NCBI GenBank assembly: GCA_028023455.1
Contig: JAQFVV010000181.1
Location: 502,001 to 566,000 of the forward strand
Source of the DNA: Epiperipatus broadwayi
Lineage: Eukaryota; Onychophora; Udeonychophora; Euonychophora; Peripatidae
Direction: 5' to 3'
Length of the DNA: 64,000 bases
Below are positions 1-11,485 of the stretch, piece after piece. A model generated the notes under the pieces. That model had not been told where the DNA came from and ran no database searches. It saw only the letters and a list, made by a program, of their open reading frames with translations. A program made the translations under genes and the position numbers. Each line of letters begins with the position of its first letter. The stretch's first letter is position 1.

Positions 1-3000
1 AAGGTCTACTTTTGATATTAAGGGAAGGTGGAATTTGTAGTGAATTATGGGAAGGTTTGTTTGTATGTATATATATATATATGTTTTCCTTTAGATTGAT
101 TTTCACTTGAGAAGGTCTATTTGTAGTAGATGAAACCATGGTTGTGTAAGGATTTTGGTAAATGTTTAAAATTTAATCTAGTATTGTATTGTTTTATGGT
201 TTTGTATATATATATATATATAGTGCCCTTTTCTATAGGTCAGAATTGGCTCACCACAGTAAATTATTAAAAAAATTTAAATTTTAAATATGTTCTCTTG
301 ATGTGTTAGTTATATTTTGTTAATAATATCTTAAGGTACAATTTAAAGCTAAATGAAAATACATAACACATAAAATTATAATGAATAACCTTAAAATAGT
401 TAAATAAAGCTAAAAATATTATTACAGATGGTTGCAAACGCTGGACATAATAAATAACACAGCTATAAATATTTAAAAGTATATTTAAAAGTTCAATTTT
501 AATAGTCTAAAACTTGTAGTTAAATTAATGTTATATTTAAATTTATAAATTATATTCAATAATCATAATTAATATCATATATTTTAAAAAGTAAGTTTTA
601 TGGTAATGAAAGTTATATTTAATTTTATATTTTCCAAATTATTCTTCCAAATCTTATATAATTGCATTATTTTATTTAATACAATAAGTGTAGCAATTTA
701 TTATTTATTCCCAGACAGAAAAATCGGATAACATTGGTATTGGTTATATTAGTCATGTGATTTATATAATAGTTACACACACTTGCTTGCTAGTATTTAT
801 TAGTAAAGTTTAAAATATTGTAAAAATTGCATTATAGAATTGGATAGAATTATTACCTATCATAAAAATCAATATTAAATATTAAGTTAACTATCGTTAT
901 AAATGTTTAGATAATGTAATAAAGACGAGTACAGTTAATAAAAAAAAAGTTAAATATTTTGCTTTAAAGTAAACTAGATAAATTAAATATTAAAAGTGGG
1001 ATAAATTCATTAAATATTGTATAAAAAAGTCTTTTTAAATATTTAAATAATTTAATAAAGTAATAATTGATTTAAGATTGATATTTTAAATAATATTTAG
1101 GGTTTTAATACATTATAATTTTTATTTTGAAATTTAATTGTGTAAGTTTCTAACATTATGCAAATTCGGTATCAAACCAAAAGTAAGAATCAACCAATAG
1201 AATGATGTATTTTCTAAGATATAAATACTGATTGCACTGGGGGTATGAGGGGTGATTAAAAAATGTATTAGTTAAAGGTAGCAGAGATCATATCAGAAGC
1301 TATCAAGGTGATAGTAGTTTTAAATTTTATTATTTAGTCAATTTTTAGTGCTCTCATACAATTTTATTTGCAAGGCTAATAGGTTATTATTATTTTAAAA
1401 GTATTTGCAAAAAGAGAGTGTAAAATAAAGAATATTAATAATAATTTCATTTAATATGCCTTGCTAATTTTAAAGTCCTGTTATCAGTAATATTCATCAA
1501 AATCTAATATATAACTTTGCAATTATAAAATGGATATACCAATAAAAAAAATGTATTCAACTTATAATATTTTAAAAATTAGTATAATATTTATTAATGC
1601 AGTTTTAATAATATTGAACAAGAGGACTATTCAAATGAATAAATTAATTTTATGGACATTATATGGGAAACTCATTAGAAAAATTGTTTACCGATTTAAA
1701 GTAAAGATGCATTATTTTATATAGCAAGATAATCTTGTCTGGTATTAGTAAACAAGAGGACAAGTATATTTTATAATAAATTTATGGAAATATCAATATT
1801 ATATGAGAAAATGTTATATTCTTTTTGAAGGAAACATTTTAAATACTTGTAAGAGATTTATCTTACATAAAGATTAATGAAGATATTTTAGAAAAGTGTA
1901 TGTATAAAACCTGAATGATAGAGGGTTAGTACGCATATATATAAAATTGTTTTTAAAAGCTGATAATTTAAGACAAGAAGAAAAACCTCTAAATGGTAAT
2001 AAATTTGTTAAAGAAGAAACCTATAAAGAAAAGAATTATGAATAAAATGAAAATATGGAATTATAAAAATATTTAAGATTGTGCAAATAATTTATCCGGA
2101 TAATTTAAGCTAAGCCAACAGAAAATGGTGCATCAATATGCAGATATGGAATATTATAGTATAGAAGCTTCATGGAATTATTTTTAACTGTTATAATTTT
2201 ATTATGTTTTAAATAATCATTGCTCTGGACAATAGGAACATAAACTGTTGTTCTATAAACTCTTCCAGGATGGATTGATTATTATTTTATTTAATTTTTC
2301 AAGATTTTAAAAGACGTCATAATATTTTTTTTATTATTCATTTTAAAACCTGAGATTTTGTACCGGAAGTTTGGACGGCACTTAATGCAGGAAATGTATT
2401 GTCTTGTTCATCATCATAGCAACGCGGGAGGTTGTAAAATTATTCTTGAAATGAACATTTTAAAAAAAAAACTTTTGAGAAAGAAAATGGAAAATTTGGA
2501 CTTATAAAGAACATTCGTTTTTTCAGCTGAAGTTATGTAAATATGATTTTTATTTATTACAATTTATTTTAAATATAAATTTTCTAGTTTATAAGATTAG
2601 GAACATGAACATTAATCTATTGATAATGTTAAAAATCCTATAATATAATAATTTAATAGTTTAAATAAGAACATTTAAGTAGAGTATAAATGTATTTTCA
2701 TGTGTGCAATGCTATATCTAGTGGATGGAAAAGAAGACTGCAAAAAGTGATGAGCAGATAATATCACTTGGTAATAGTTAATGGATATTGATATTTTATG
2801 ATGTATATTTTGTTTTCTTTTTAGATTGCCTATGAATTATAATGAATGAAAGTTTAAATGTTTAATTATATGTAAACACATTTTATACAACACTTTTTAA
2901 AAAACTATGAGATTAGGATTTATTTTGAGAATATGCATACTATAATTTTATACTAGTTATATAACCTAACATGATAATAAATATTTATGTGATTCTTTTT

Positions 3001-3039
3001 AAAAACTTTCATATTATTGGATGTTCCAAGGATTCATAT
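1..3039. other. AT-rich DNA, no gene recognised
   Basis: No open frame here resembles a known family, and frames are short and AT-driven. Two short TA runs lie near 70-90 and 205-222. Around 1190-1250 a CCAAT-like site is followed about 25 bases later by a TATAAA-like site, but nothing downstream looks coding. The slightly GC-richer patch at 2360-2435 is unexplained. Confidence 0.6.
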
Positions 3040-3137
3040 TACAACTGTATTTTTATATTGGACTATTTCCATCTAATATGTGTGTTGAATGTCTTTAAAA
3101 ATGTTTTAATTTTTAGGTTAAATATTCCAAATGCATT
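3040..3137 (+). repeat. left arm of ~97-bp inverted repeat
   Basis: This block recurs as its reverse complement at 4104-4199 with only a few substitutions and a small indel. It ends exactly where PLE homology begins, so the pair brackets the PLE fragment and the SINE as a foldback-like unit. Confidence 0.75.
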
Positions 3138-3932
3138 CTTAGATGTTCTTGTGATAAGACTCCCTCATGGCAAAATCAAAACTACAGTTTACCAAAAACC
3201 TACACATACAGGAAAATACCTAGCCTATACATCTAATCACACCAGAAACACAAAACATTGAGTTATACTAGAGCAAAAGAAGTTTGTTCAGAAACTGGCA
3301 ATTTGGAAAAAGAAAAGATCTATATAGAACAAACTCTTAAGAAAAATGGTTAACCATCAGCAATAATTAAGGAAACATTAAATAGACAACAAAAAGAACC
3401 ATCAAGAGAAAAGACAATTATTGGTACTGTAGTGTATCCATACATTCCAAAATTAGCAGACAAATTAAGAAAAATCTGCAATCAGTATAACATCAGAACA
3501 GCTTTCCAGAGCCATACCACACTATGAGGAATTCTAACATCTACAAAGCCTAAACTTGAAATGCTGCAAAGAAAAAACTGCATCTATGAAATACCATGTG
3601 AATGTGGAAGAACATATATTGGTGAGACTAGCCATCCCATTCAAAAGCACTTGCAAGAACATAAACTGATGATTAGAAGAGAGAAAACAGATGTGTCTAA
3701 GGTAGCAGACCATGTATGGACCAATGAACATACGTTCTATTGGGAAAATACAAAAATATTGGATAAAGAAGAAAAGATACAAAGAAGAAAATTTAAAGAA
3801 GCTGCTCACATGACAATGGCAAAAAATCCCATAAGCCAACCTAGTGTGATTATACATAATGTATGGAAACCACTAATCAACTTTGCTCTGAGGAAAAAGT
3901 GGAGAATGCAGGAGGAACCTCATAGATAAGTA
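3138..3932 (+). pseudogene. Penelope-like element, RT end plus GIY-YIG endonuclease, decayed
   Basis: The translation starts with the end of a PLE reverse transcriptase (FLDVLVIRLP, then YQKPTHTGKYL), which is the motif region following the catalytic palm. After several stops and frame changes between 3261 and 3560, an open stretch at 3561-3929 (122 residues) encodes a PLE endonuclease. It shows the GIY-YIG-type core IYEIPCECGRTYIGET, an arginine/EH block (LQEHK) and RRKFKEAAHM with the glutamate expected at the active site. PLEs use this enzyme to nick target DNA and prime reverse transcription. The RT palm is absent, the linker is broken, and the copy has no pLTR that I can see. It is bracketed by inverted repeats at 3040-3137 and 4104-4199. 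This is a dead fragment, from a different PLE lineage than the copies at 37-41 kb. Confidence 0.85.
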
Positions 3933-3956
3933 TATGAAATTACTACATACTGTTGC

Positions 3957-4103
3957 CTTTGGCAGGATGGCTCAGTTGGTTAGAGCATTAACTTAAATTT
4001 CAATAATCAAGAATCTAAGGACCCAGATTCAAATCCCATGCTAGTACTGTCACTGGTTAGTGCATATACTAACCTGTTTGCTGTGATATTACTAACAGTT
4101 GTA
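3957..4103 (+). mobile_element. tRNA-derived SINE-like sequence
   Basis: A polymerase III A box (TGGCTCAGTTGG, 3968-3979) is followed by a B box (GATTCAAATCC, 4026-4036). The A-to-B spacing (~47 bases) is near normal, but the anticodon stem does not fold convincingly, so this is a tRNA-like promoter head rather than a tRNA gene. It directly follows the PLE endonuclease fragment and ends at the right inverted-repeat arm. Confidence 0.65.
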
Positions 4104-4199
4104 TGCATTTGGAATATTTAACCTAAAAATTAAAACTTTTCTAAAGACATTCAACACACATATTAGATGATGGAAATAGCCCAATATAAAAATACAGCT
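4104..4199 (-). repeat. right arm of ~97-bp inverted repeat
   Basis: Reverse complement of 3040-3137. The two arms face each other across about 960 bp that hold the PLE fragment and the SINE. Confidence 0.75.
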
Positions 4200-6640
4200 A
4201 GAACACCATCATCACAAACCTTCAGAAAAACATGCATATTACAAGTTTGTATATGTTTAGAATATAGAATAAGGAAGTAAGCAAACTTTTCTTGTGGATC
4301 AGTGAGATTGCTCTAATGATAAATGAATTTTATTTATTGTTTTGAATATGCAAGATAGTTATTTTGTTGATGTAAGATGTGATAAATCTTTTAGGAAATA
4401 ATGATAAGATAGTGGCATGGTAATATGGAGAACATGAAACCATGATGATGTTATAATAGGATGTAATAAGGGATATGAATAGTATTTTATAAGCTGAAGG
4501 AATAGCTTGACATCATGAATAGTATTGAAGGACATTAGACTACGTCATATCTATTTCTTGTAGATACACTGTGCCATGATATTTTTGATATATGCTATGA
4601 GTTATACTCTAGTTTTACTCCCCTTCCTACTCATCTATTCGCTATTGAGATTTCCAATGTAACTACATCGTACAGTATGATGTATTTGTAAAGAAATAAT
4701 AGATAATTTAGTGTTTAAGATATGCTATCGTTGGAATGAGATAAGTTTATTTACTTAGAAGTAGTAGAATTTGTAGAAATCACAATTGAAAATCCAATGG
4801 ATCCTAAAAGAGAAAAGAATCATAAAATATGTTTTTTGGATTTATTTTGGAAATAAAATAAAATTTCAAGAATAAAGTATATAAAACAAAGTTGTTCTTT
4901 AAAATGTTAAATAACTTTTAAATGCTTTATTTTGTTTTGAAATAAGTATTGCATATTTTTAAAAATATAATGGTATAAAGTAAAACGATATAAATAATAA
5001 ACATAGGTACAATTTTGTATTTATTAAATAATAGAGAATATATCGGTAGTTACAACTATATAGTATTAAAGTAATATTAAATGGGAATGTTATATTTAAT
5101 AAACATAGTGTAGTAAACAACCATATCCACAAAATCTAGTAATAAATTATCAGATAGATATTTTATGTGACATCTTCTAACATTGCAAGATGAAAAATGT
5201 TTATTTTTTTAAAAGATCCACACTCACGATGATGTTATTTTTTATGTTTTCCGAAGTATGTTTCTATGGATGTTTTTAGAGAAAACTCTATAGTTAAATA
5301 ATATTTAAGGATAGGAAATATTTTTTAATAAAAACAAATAAATGTAATTTATCATAAGTTTAATTAGAAAGAGATAAATAAAATGGTATTATTTTATTTT
5401 TATTATTTTAAGTCAGAAATGAAGACTTAAATAAATTCTAGATTGTTTAATAACTAAGTAATAAAAAAATGTCGAACGGTGTAAATTGAGGGTATCCGAT
5501 GTAAATACTGTAAATAAACTGTGTTATTTTATTTTATTGTTAATAATAAATTTTGTTAAATTTTTTTTCAAAATGTGTGTGTCCTGGATGGTTCATTTTC
5601 CATCACACTATATGAGATACACGGAATGTCTGAATCAAACATATAATTTTGCACATAGATGAATAAAGAATTATTTTAAGAATTCGAATATTTTCTTGGT
5701 ATTCATTTAATTAAGAAATCATTTTTACATTATCTTATGGTCATAAATTGATTATTAAAGAGTACATTGAAGTATATGCTATCTGTTGCCACACACCTTT
5801 ATTTTTCAGATTATGAGTGCTATTACATATTTTTCTTACATTATTATATGAAGATAAAAGATTATATTATGGTATTTTATTATTTTATTATAGTAATAAA
5901 ATTATAGTGAAGAAAGAGATATACAGAATTAGTTCATACAATAAAGAATATTATTATTATTTGTTATTATAGTAGTTAAGTCTAGTAGAGTATAACATAA
6001 AAATCCCTTATCATATTTTACTACCGTGATTTTAATTAACTTAGAATAGTTTTATGAACCTGAGATTTTATTAAGCTAAATTACGATGAATAAGAGATTA
6101 GGATTTAATTATTAGTTTTAATCTTAATGAGTAGGATTTATTAAAGTCATAAGAATACTATAAGTTTATTATTTAAGATAGTAATAGGGGGATAGTGTTC
6201 TTATGCCATTGAGGTGGTATCTTGTGGGATATTGGCTCAATGTAATCTTTCTTGTCACCTGTATTTTCACTTCCAAGTCTCATGAAATATGAAATATTTA
6301 TTTGATTTATTTTATAAACTGAAACTTATTCTTATTTTGAATTTGAGCTAGTGGAACTTTTAAATTAATGCAGAAGATTTTATTTATTAATCATTTTGCA
6401 TCGAACCAAACGTAATCATTAACTGAGCTAACCCATTTTATTTTATATTTATATTATCCGGAAGTGAGATGCACAACGGATAGGTTAGAATATATATATA
6501 TATATAGGAAGCTCTATTTAGAGATTTTCTTTCCTGCCACAGACATGAATGAGGCCTACAAATGTGTTTTAAATAATGACATGTCTCACACAATCTGGCT
6601 AAGTTGTTGTGTTTAGTAGATTACTCATTACAGCAATAGA

Positions 6641-6641
<1 letters not shown>
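4200..6641. other. AT-rich DNA, no gene recognised
   Basis: Nothing coding or RNA-like was recognised. A short TA run lies at 6490-6507. A CCGGAAGTG (ETS-like) site occurs near 6458 without other promoter signs. Confidence 0.5.

Positions 6642-6724
<83 letters not shown>
6642..6724. repeat. (AAT)n microsatellite
   Basis: About 27 uninterrupted AAT/TAA units directly precede the first family A unit. Confidence 0.98.
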
Positions 6725-6725
<1 letters not shown>

Positions 6726-6838
6726 TAAACAAAGCAAAACTCTCCATACATTATTGTCACCCTGTGCCAACCAGAATAATCAATGAATGCCAGAAGGCTT
6801 GTGCATAAAATCCCTATCTAATGCCTACTCATCTAATA

Positions 6839-6880
6839 TCCCCAGACTAGTTTCTGGCTTGTGGCCATCGTCAGTGAGGA
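6839..6880 (-). ncRNA. type I hammerhead ribozyme, family A copy a, apparently intact
   Basis: Read on the minus strand, the core CUGACGA (6868-6874) and GAAA (6851-6854) are both present. Stem II is UGGC/GCCA closed by a CACAA loop. Stem III is the four-base palindrome CUAG. The cleavage triplet is GUC, with cleavage expected after the base at 6845. Stem I pairs UCCUCA with UGGGGA (one G-U pair). Every conserved core base of a hammerhead is present. The very short palindromic stem III is typical of hammerheads in animal repeats that work as dimers. Self-cleavage has not been shown. Confidence 0.82.
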
Positions 6881-6935
6881 GCTTTGGATCTGAGAGCACT
6901 GCACCTAGATCTTAGGATAAGATAGTGACCATGTG

Positions 6936-6977
<42 letters not shown>
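6936..6977. repeat. (AAT)n microsatellite
   Basis: About 14 units inside the family A array. This insertion explains part of why the first unit spacing exceeds ~456 bp. Confidence 0.97.
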
Positions 6978-7399
6978 GTTATAAAAAAGAAAGCAATGAT
7001 AGTACTAAAAATAAATGTTATAAATCTAATTTGATACAAACTCTTCGTGACAAGAATGGAGGACTGCATTGGTGGCTATGGACCTGCCAAAATTTAAAAT
7101 CAACATAGCTACTCTTAATCAAACTACATCTTCCAGCCGAGAAAAGTTTAATAAAATAGTTAGGTGGCTATGTGTGTGAAACAAAAATGCTTTATGTTGG
7201 ATTTGCTATAAAATCTAATTTAGTATCTTCTATGCTTATAATTCATCACATGATCACCATTTCTTATGCTTGCTCATAATTGTTATTAAAACAGACAAAA
7301 CTCTCCATACAGTAGTGCCACTCAGTGCAAACAAGAGTAATTAATGGATGCCAGAAGGCTTGTGCATAAAATCCCCATATAGTGCCTACTTATCCAATA

Positions 7400-7441
7400 T
7401 CCCCAGACTAATTTCTAGCTTGTGGCTTTCATCAGTGAGGA
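7400..7441 (-). ncRNA. type I hammerhead ribozyme, family A copy b
   Basis: On the minus strand the core CUGAUGA and GAAA are intact. Stem II is weaker (AGC/GCU), stem III is UUAG with a U-G pair, and the cleavage triplet is GUC. Stem I UCCUCA/UGGGGA is the same as in copy a. Probably still foldable. Confidence 0.72.
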
Positions 7442-7795
7442 GCTTGGATCTGAGAGCACTGCACCTAGATCTTAGGATCTAATGCAACTCTCCAGTAGCC
7501 ACCTTTTATCTCTACTTAACTACAAAACTATGAATCTAAAATTGAAAACACAATAATATTTTCAATCCAAGCTCATTAGCTTGTCTAGTCAAATAGGTCT
7601 GAACTCAATACAGTACCCATACATTTTGGTGTCTTTGGTTCTTTAATAAACGCAGCCACTGCTATCCTATTAGGCAGGATTGGTGTTAAACCACTAAACA
7701 TCACATAATCACCATTTCTTATGCTTGTTCACAACTTTTATTAAAACAGGCAAAATTCTCCATACAGTAGTGCCAATCAATGCAAGCTAGAGTAT

Positions 7796-8329
7796 CTTAT
7801 AATTCTTCATTCTATCAATGAAAAGTTAATAGTGTTAGAACAGGACTTGCATGCTGGTACTAGTTCTCATTTTATAAGTATCTAGATTCCAACCTTAGAC
7901 AATTTAGAGAAAGTTTTATTTCTCACTGGATAGTATTGTTTCAGCAGTACTATTAATTCTCACAAATTTTAATGCAAGTGTTGATGTAAATACTAGTCTT
8001 TGGCATTGGAAATGTTTTTGGTGTTGTAAATGTTTGTGATTTATTTTATTACTATTGCTGAATTTTTGCATAACAAATATGACTAACTATCACAAGCACT
8101 TTATTTGAGAAGAAGATCCACTATAAAGGAACATTGATACAACTAGTCTCAAAATAATGGCAAGAAATCAATTACATTCTTGTTATAAGATAAAATACAA
8201 GAGATCATATTATGAAAGAACTTACAAGTCAAACAGTTGAGCCGATTTATACATTATTATGCTTCATGATTAAAATGATTATAAAATAGATTTTTATTTC
8301 AATTATATTCACAAAAATTTCGTGTACCT
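7796..8329. other. AT-rich DNA, no gene recognised
   Basis: Follows the truncated third family A unit. No motif recognised. Confidence 0.45.
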
Positions 8330-9345
8330 TTTATAGAAGTGTCTATAGTTAATTTGAAATTTTTAAAGGAGTGTGTTATGTTTATAAGCAAATATATTCT
8401 TGGATTCACTAATGAAAAAAATTCTTACTGGTTTTCTAACAATGATCTTATTAGTAGTAATTTTATTAAAAGGAAACATCTTGAATTTTTTTCTTAGCAA
8501 AATAATAAATTAAATGTGGAATTATATAATGAACATAAATATCTAAAAATAGACTGTTAAAAAGACTTAAAAAATAATTGAATTAAATCTGCAAATAAGA
8601 TATAACTAGTTATTGTATTTTTTTGATACACTGAAAGCAACATATAGAGCTAAAAAGTATTGGCAATCTTTTTAAATCTAAAAGAAATTGAGATAACTTT
8701 TAATAATATATTCGTTTTATTTATCCATTTAAATTTGTACAAAGATATCCAGCTTAGTGAAGCTTAAACTGCTTTTTATAATCGTAAAAATGGAAAGACT
8801 GCCAACCATGATGAAGTACATGGAAAAGTTTTAAAATATGGTCATTCTATGTTAGCTTCAAAAATATTGTGAAGTTTCTAGGAATATATGAACCCATGAT
8901 ATGCCATTGGAGCTTAAGGATGCTTTTTTTGTTTCAGTTTTTAAAAATAAAAAGAATAAGCAAGTTTATAATAATTGTTATGAAATATTATTATTATCAC
9001 TACCACAAAAATAATTTCAATAATTTTGTTCAATATGTTGCTTTCTGCTATATATTAATGGTTATTAAAAACTCAATATGGTTTATATAATCACGAAGCA
9101 CTATTTTGTTGCCAGGAAAATACAATAAAAGTGTCAGGAATGAAAAAGTGATTTATATATTGATTTTATTGACTTGGCCAAAGTATTTTATTCACTTAAT
9201 CAAATTAATTTATGGAATTCTTTGAAAATTGTTGCTTTTGCACTGAAATTTACTCTATTATACATCTTCTATGTAATGGAATAAGAAAAAGTATTCTTAG
9301 TATAAGTCAAAAATTTACAAAAAAATAAAGTCAGATGTCACATAA
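8330..9345 (+). pseudogene. LINE (RTE-like) reverse transcriptase remnant
   Basis: Translated piecewise, this region keeps the order of a LINE protein: a WFSNNDLI linker near 8430, then NGKTANHDEVHGKVLKYG near 8795-8840 (the RT block normally read as K-x2-GxDxIPxExLKxG), then PMICHWSLRMLF, then FIDLAKVFYSLNQINLWNSL near 9160-9225 (normally FIDLTKAFDSVNRxxLW). Many stops and frame changes make it non-functional. The catalytic YADD box is not seen. A LINE copies itself by nicking DNA and reverse transcribing at the nick. The clade call (RTE-like) rests on general resemblance of these blocks. Confidence 0.7.
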
Positions 9346-9428
9346 CCTAATTGAATAAGCTTGCATTTACAAATGTTATATACAGAACTCCCAAAATAAG
9401 CTCTTAACAAGCTTTGAGAATATCCCCA

Positions 9429-9468
9429 ACCCCAGACCAGTTTCTGCTACTGGCATCATCGGTGAGGT
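9429..9468 (-). ncRNA. hammerhead ribozyme, family C, one core change
   Basis: On the minus strand: stem I ACCUCA/UGGGGU, core CCGAUGA (expected CUGAUGA; U4 is changed to C), stem II UGC/GCA, GAAA, stem III CUGG, then UC. The U-to-C change in the core probably weakens or abolishes activity. Confidence 0.6.
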
Positions 9469-9588
9469 GCTAGGATATTCAAGCATATGGATGTCTGAAA
9501 ATTTCAGATTTTATACTTAATAGTTATACATTAGATAAAGTGCTGGGCTTGTCCTGGTATTTTTAATCTAATGCTTGAATATCCTAGC

Positions 9589-9628
9589 ACCTCACTGACA
9601 ATACCAGTAGAAGACATCGGTCTGGGGT
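9589..9628 (+). ncRNA. decayed hammerhead ribozyme, family C
   Basis: Stem I strands ACCUCA and UGGGGU survive, but the core reads CUGACAA and the GAAA box is lost. A dead partner of 9429-9468. Confidence 0.5.
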
Positions 9629-9975
9629 TGGGAATATTCTCAAATCTTGTTAAGAGCCTATTTTGTGAGCTCTATATATAACATTTATAAATACAAGTTT
9701 ATTAAATTAGATCATGTGACATCTCACTTGATTTTTTTGTAATTTTATTGTTTTGCTATTAAGGCTTTGGTGATTTTATATTGCTAAAGCTATTCATATA
9801 GGGTGTATCTGAACTTAGTTCAGTCCCATATGGCTATTTAAGTTAGATAGCTGGATTGGAAGACATATGATTGTCTAGAATTTTCATATTATAATTCATA
9901 TATATCTTATTTGGGGATTCATCCTCAACAATCCTAGTTCGAGTCTCATGTCTCTGTACTGCTGTGATGTCTGGT

Positions 9976-9978
<3 letters not shown>

Positions 9979-10064
<86 letters not shown>
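9979..10064. repeat. (TA)n microsatellite
   Basis: About 43 uninterrupted TA units. Confidence 0.98.
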
Positions 10065-10067
<3 letters not shown>

Positions 10068-10102
10068 ATAAATAAAGTTTGATATCTGTATTTGTTTCAC
10101 AA

Positions 10103-10324
10103 TATATGTAATATACAAATCAATATATATGTATCAAAATACAGCAATTTATATAAATTATATTTTTTTAGAAGTACTTTCGACTATACACTTTGTAGTC
10201 TTTATCAACTATATAATGTTATATAGTTGATAAAGACTACAAAGTGTATAGTCGAAAGTACTTCTAAAAGAATATAATTTATATAAATTGTACTGTATTT
10301 TGATATATATATTGATTTGTATAT

Positions 10325-10334
<10 letters not shown>
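10103..10334. repeat. near-perfect palindrome, ~115-bp arms
   Basis: Arms 10103-10217 and 10220-10334 are almost identical inverted copies with essentially no spacer, flanked by TA arrays on both sides. Each arm contains GTTGATAAAGACTA, a hairpin GACTA/TAGTC, then CGAAAG. That order resembles a degenerate hammerhead core (UUGAUAA, stem II, GAAA) or a PLE 3-prime end. It could be a recent foldback insertion. Confidence 0.8.
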
Positions 10335-10382
<48 letters not shown>

Positions 10383-10415
10383 CATATAGTATATATATAT
10401 ATGTTATATATATAT
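10328..10415. repeat. (TA)n microsatellite, interrupted
   Basis: TA-rich tract with two short interruptions, beginning in the outer edge of the palindrome. Confidence 0.9.
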
Positions 10416-10496
10416 ATATAACAAACTATATGTATGTGCCATAGATAATATGTAATAAAATAAATTCTGTAAGTATATGTAGATAATTATAAACTG

Positions 10497-10860
10497 TTAA
10501 AGTAATAAGTTTTGATATAAAACCAATATTTTTATTTTATTAAGCTAGGCTTTCGATATGGTGTACCTTTGTCAAAGCATGACTAAAGTGAATATTAGCA
10601 AATGCATTATCATGTGTATAAACATACATTAAACTAGTCACTGATTATAATAGATTTGCATATTAGCTAGAACAATTTACACATGAAAATATATTATAAT
10701 TGATGACTATTTTAATGTACATTTATATTTCATGTAGATATGCTAATGTATTTGCTAATATTCTCTTTGGTCATTCTTTGACAAAGGTATACGGTATTGA
10801 AAGCCTGGCTTGGCAAAGTAATAAATATTGTTTTATACTAAAATTTATTTTTGTAATAGT
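10497..10860. repeat. inverted pair, ~118-bp arms
   Basis: 10497-10615 and 10741-10860 are diverged reverse complements. Both contain a block reading TTTGACAAAGGTA, a short hairpin, then GAAAGCC pointing outward. The order is the same as in the palindrome at 10103-10334. No protein is encoded. Probably termini of a non-coding PLE-related element. Confidence 0.65.
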
Positions 10861-10909
10861 TGATAAATACCTATATATTCTTGTAGAATTTATTTTATTA
10901 TATATATAA

Positions 10910-11485
10910 TATTTGATTTTAAGACTCATGCCACTATACAATAAATATTTTAAATTTTCTATAACCTAGCATAAGGCAATAATTTATTTATTACATATTC
11001 ATTATCTCTAATCAGCATTTTTTAAACAACCCTCTATATTAATAAATGGAGTACAAGAAAGGATGATTGTTATTTTCTTTTTAATTGTTGTCATATACTG
11101 AATTAAAGAGCATTTATAATATTTATTGTTCTGTGGCATGAATCTTAATATTGAATATTGTATTTATCAAAGCATTGGAAGGAATTTATAACATATTTTT
11201 ATTTGTTTGAATTGTTGTTGACAATGTTTAAATTGAGAACATTCTCAAGCATGTCAACTTATTGAAATAAATAAGTTTGAAACATATTTAGATACATAGC
11301 ACAATTGATTTAAATATTCATTCTTTCTAATCAAATTGTTTTAGACAAGCTTCTATAATAATAAATGAGGCACAAGAAAATATGGCTGCTTTTTTTTTGT
11401 TAATTATTGTCTTATGTTAGGTTAGAGAGTATTTAAAATATTTATTGTACAGTGTTATAAATCTTAATCTCAAATATTATATCAT
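10910..11485. repeat. diverged repeat family in mixed orientation
   Basis: The block at about 11020-11175 recurs directly at about 11338-11485 (period ~317 bp), and part of it (10912-10985) occurs inverted just upstream. Divergence is high, so the duplication is old. Confidence 0.55.

Larger units (their letters stand above)
6735..7795 (-). mobile_element. hammerhead repeat family A, tandem array on minus strand
   Basis: Three successive copies share a start block near 6741, 7302 and 7757. The last two are 455 bp apart. The first spacing is 561 bp because an AAT tract (6936-6977) and other sequence were inserted. The third copy is cut off near 7795. Units have no coding capacity. Each full unit carries a hammerhead fold on the minus strand (6839-6880 and 7400-7441). 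The same family recurs at 55.8-57.2 kb. One type I hammerhead per ~456-bp tandem unit is the architecture of metazoan retrozymes and of hammerhead-bearing PLE terminal repeats (known from the literature). Assignment to one of these is inference. Confidence 0.75.
9312..9750. mobile_element. inverted pair of hammerhead repeat family C
   Basis: Sequence from about 9312-9500 (minus orientation) recurs inverted at about 9548-9750 (plus orientation), giving ~190-bp arms around a ~50-bp centre. Both arms contain a hammerhead-like core, decayed to different extents. Stem I (ACCUCA/UGGGGU) resembles that of family A, but the rest of the arm is not alignable with A by eye. Confidence 0.7.

Noticed and set aside
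9843-10118. Frame with poly-YI
   Set aside because: Translation of the TA array.
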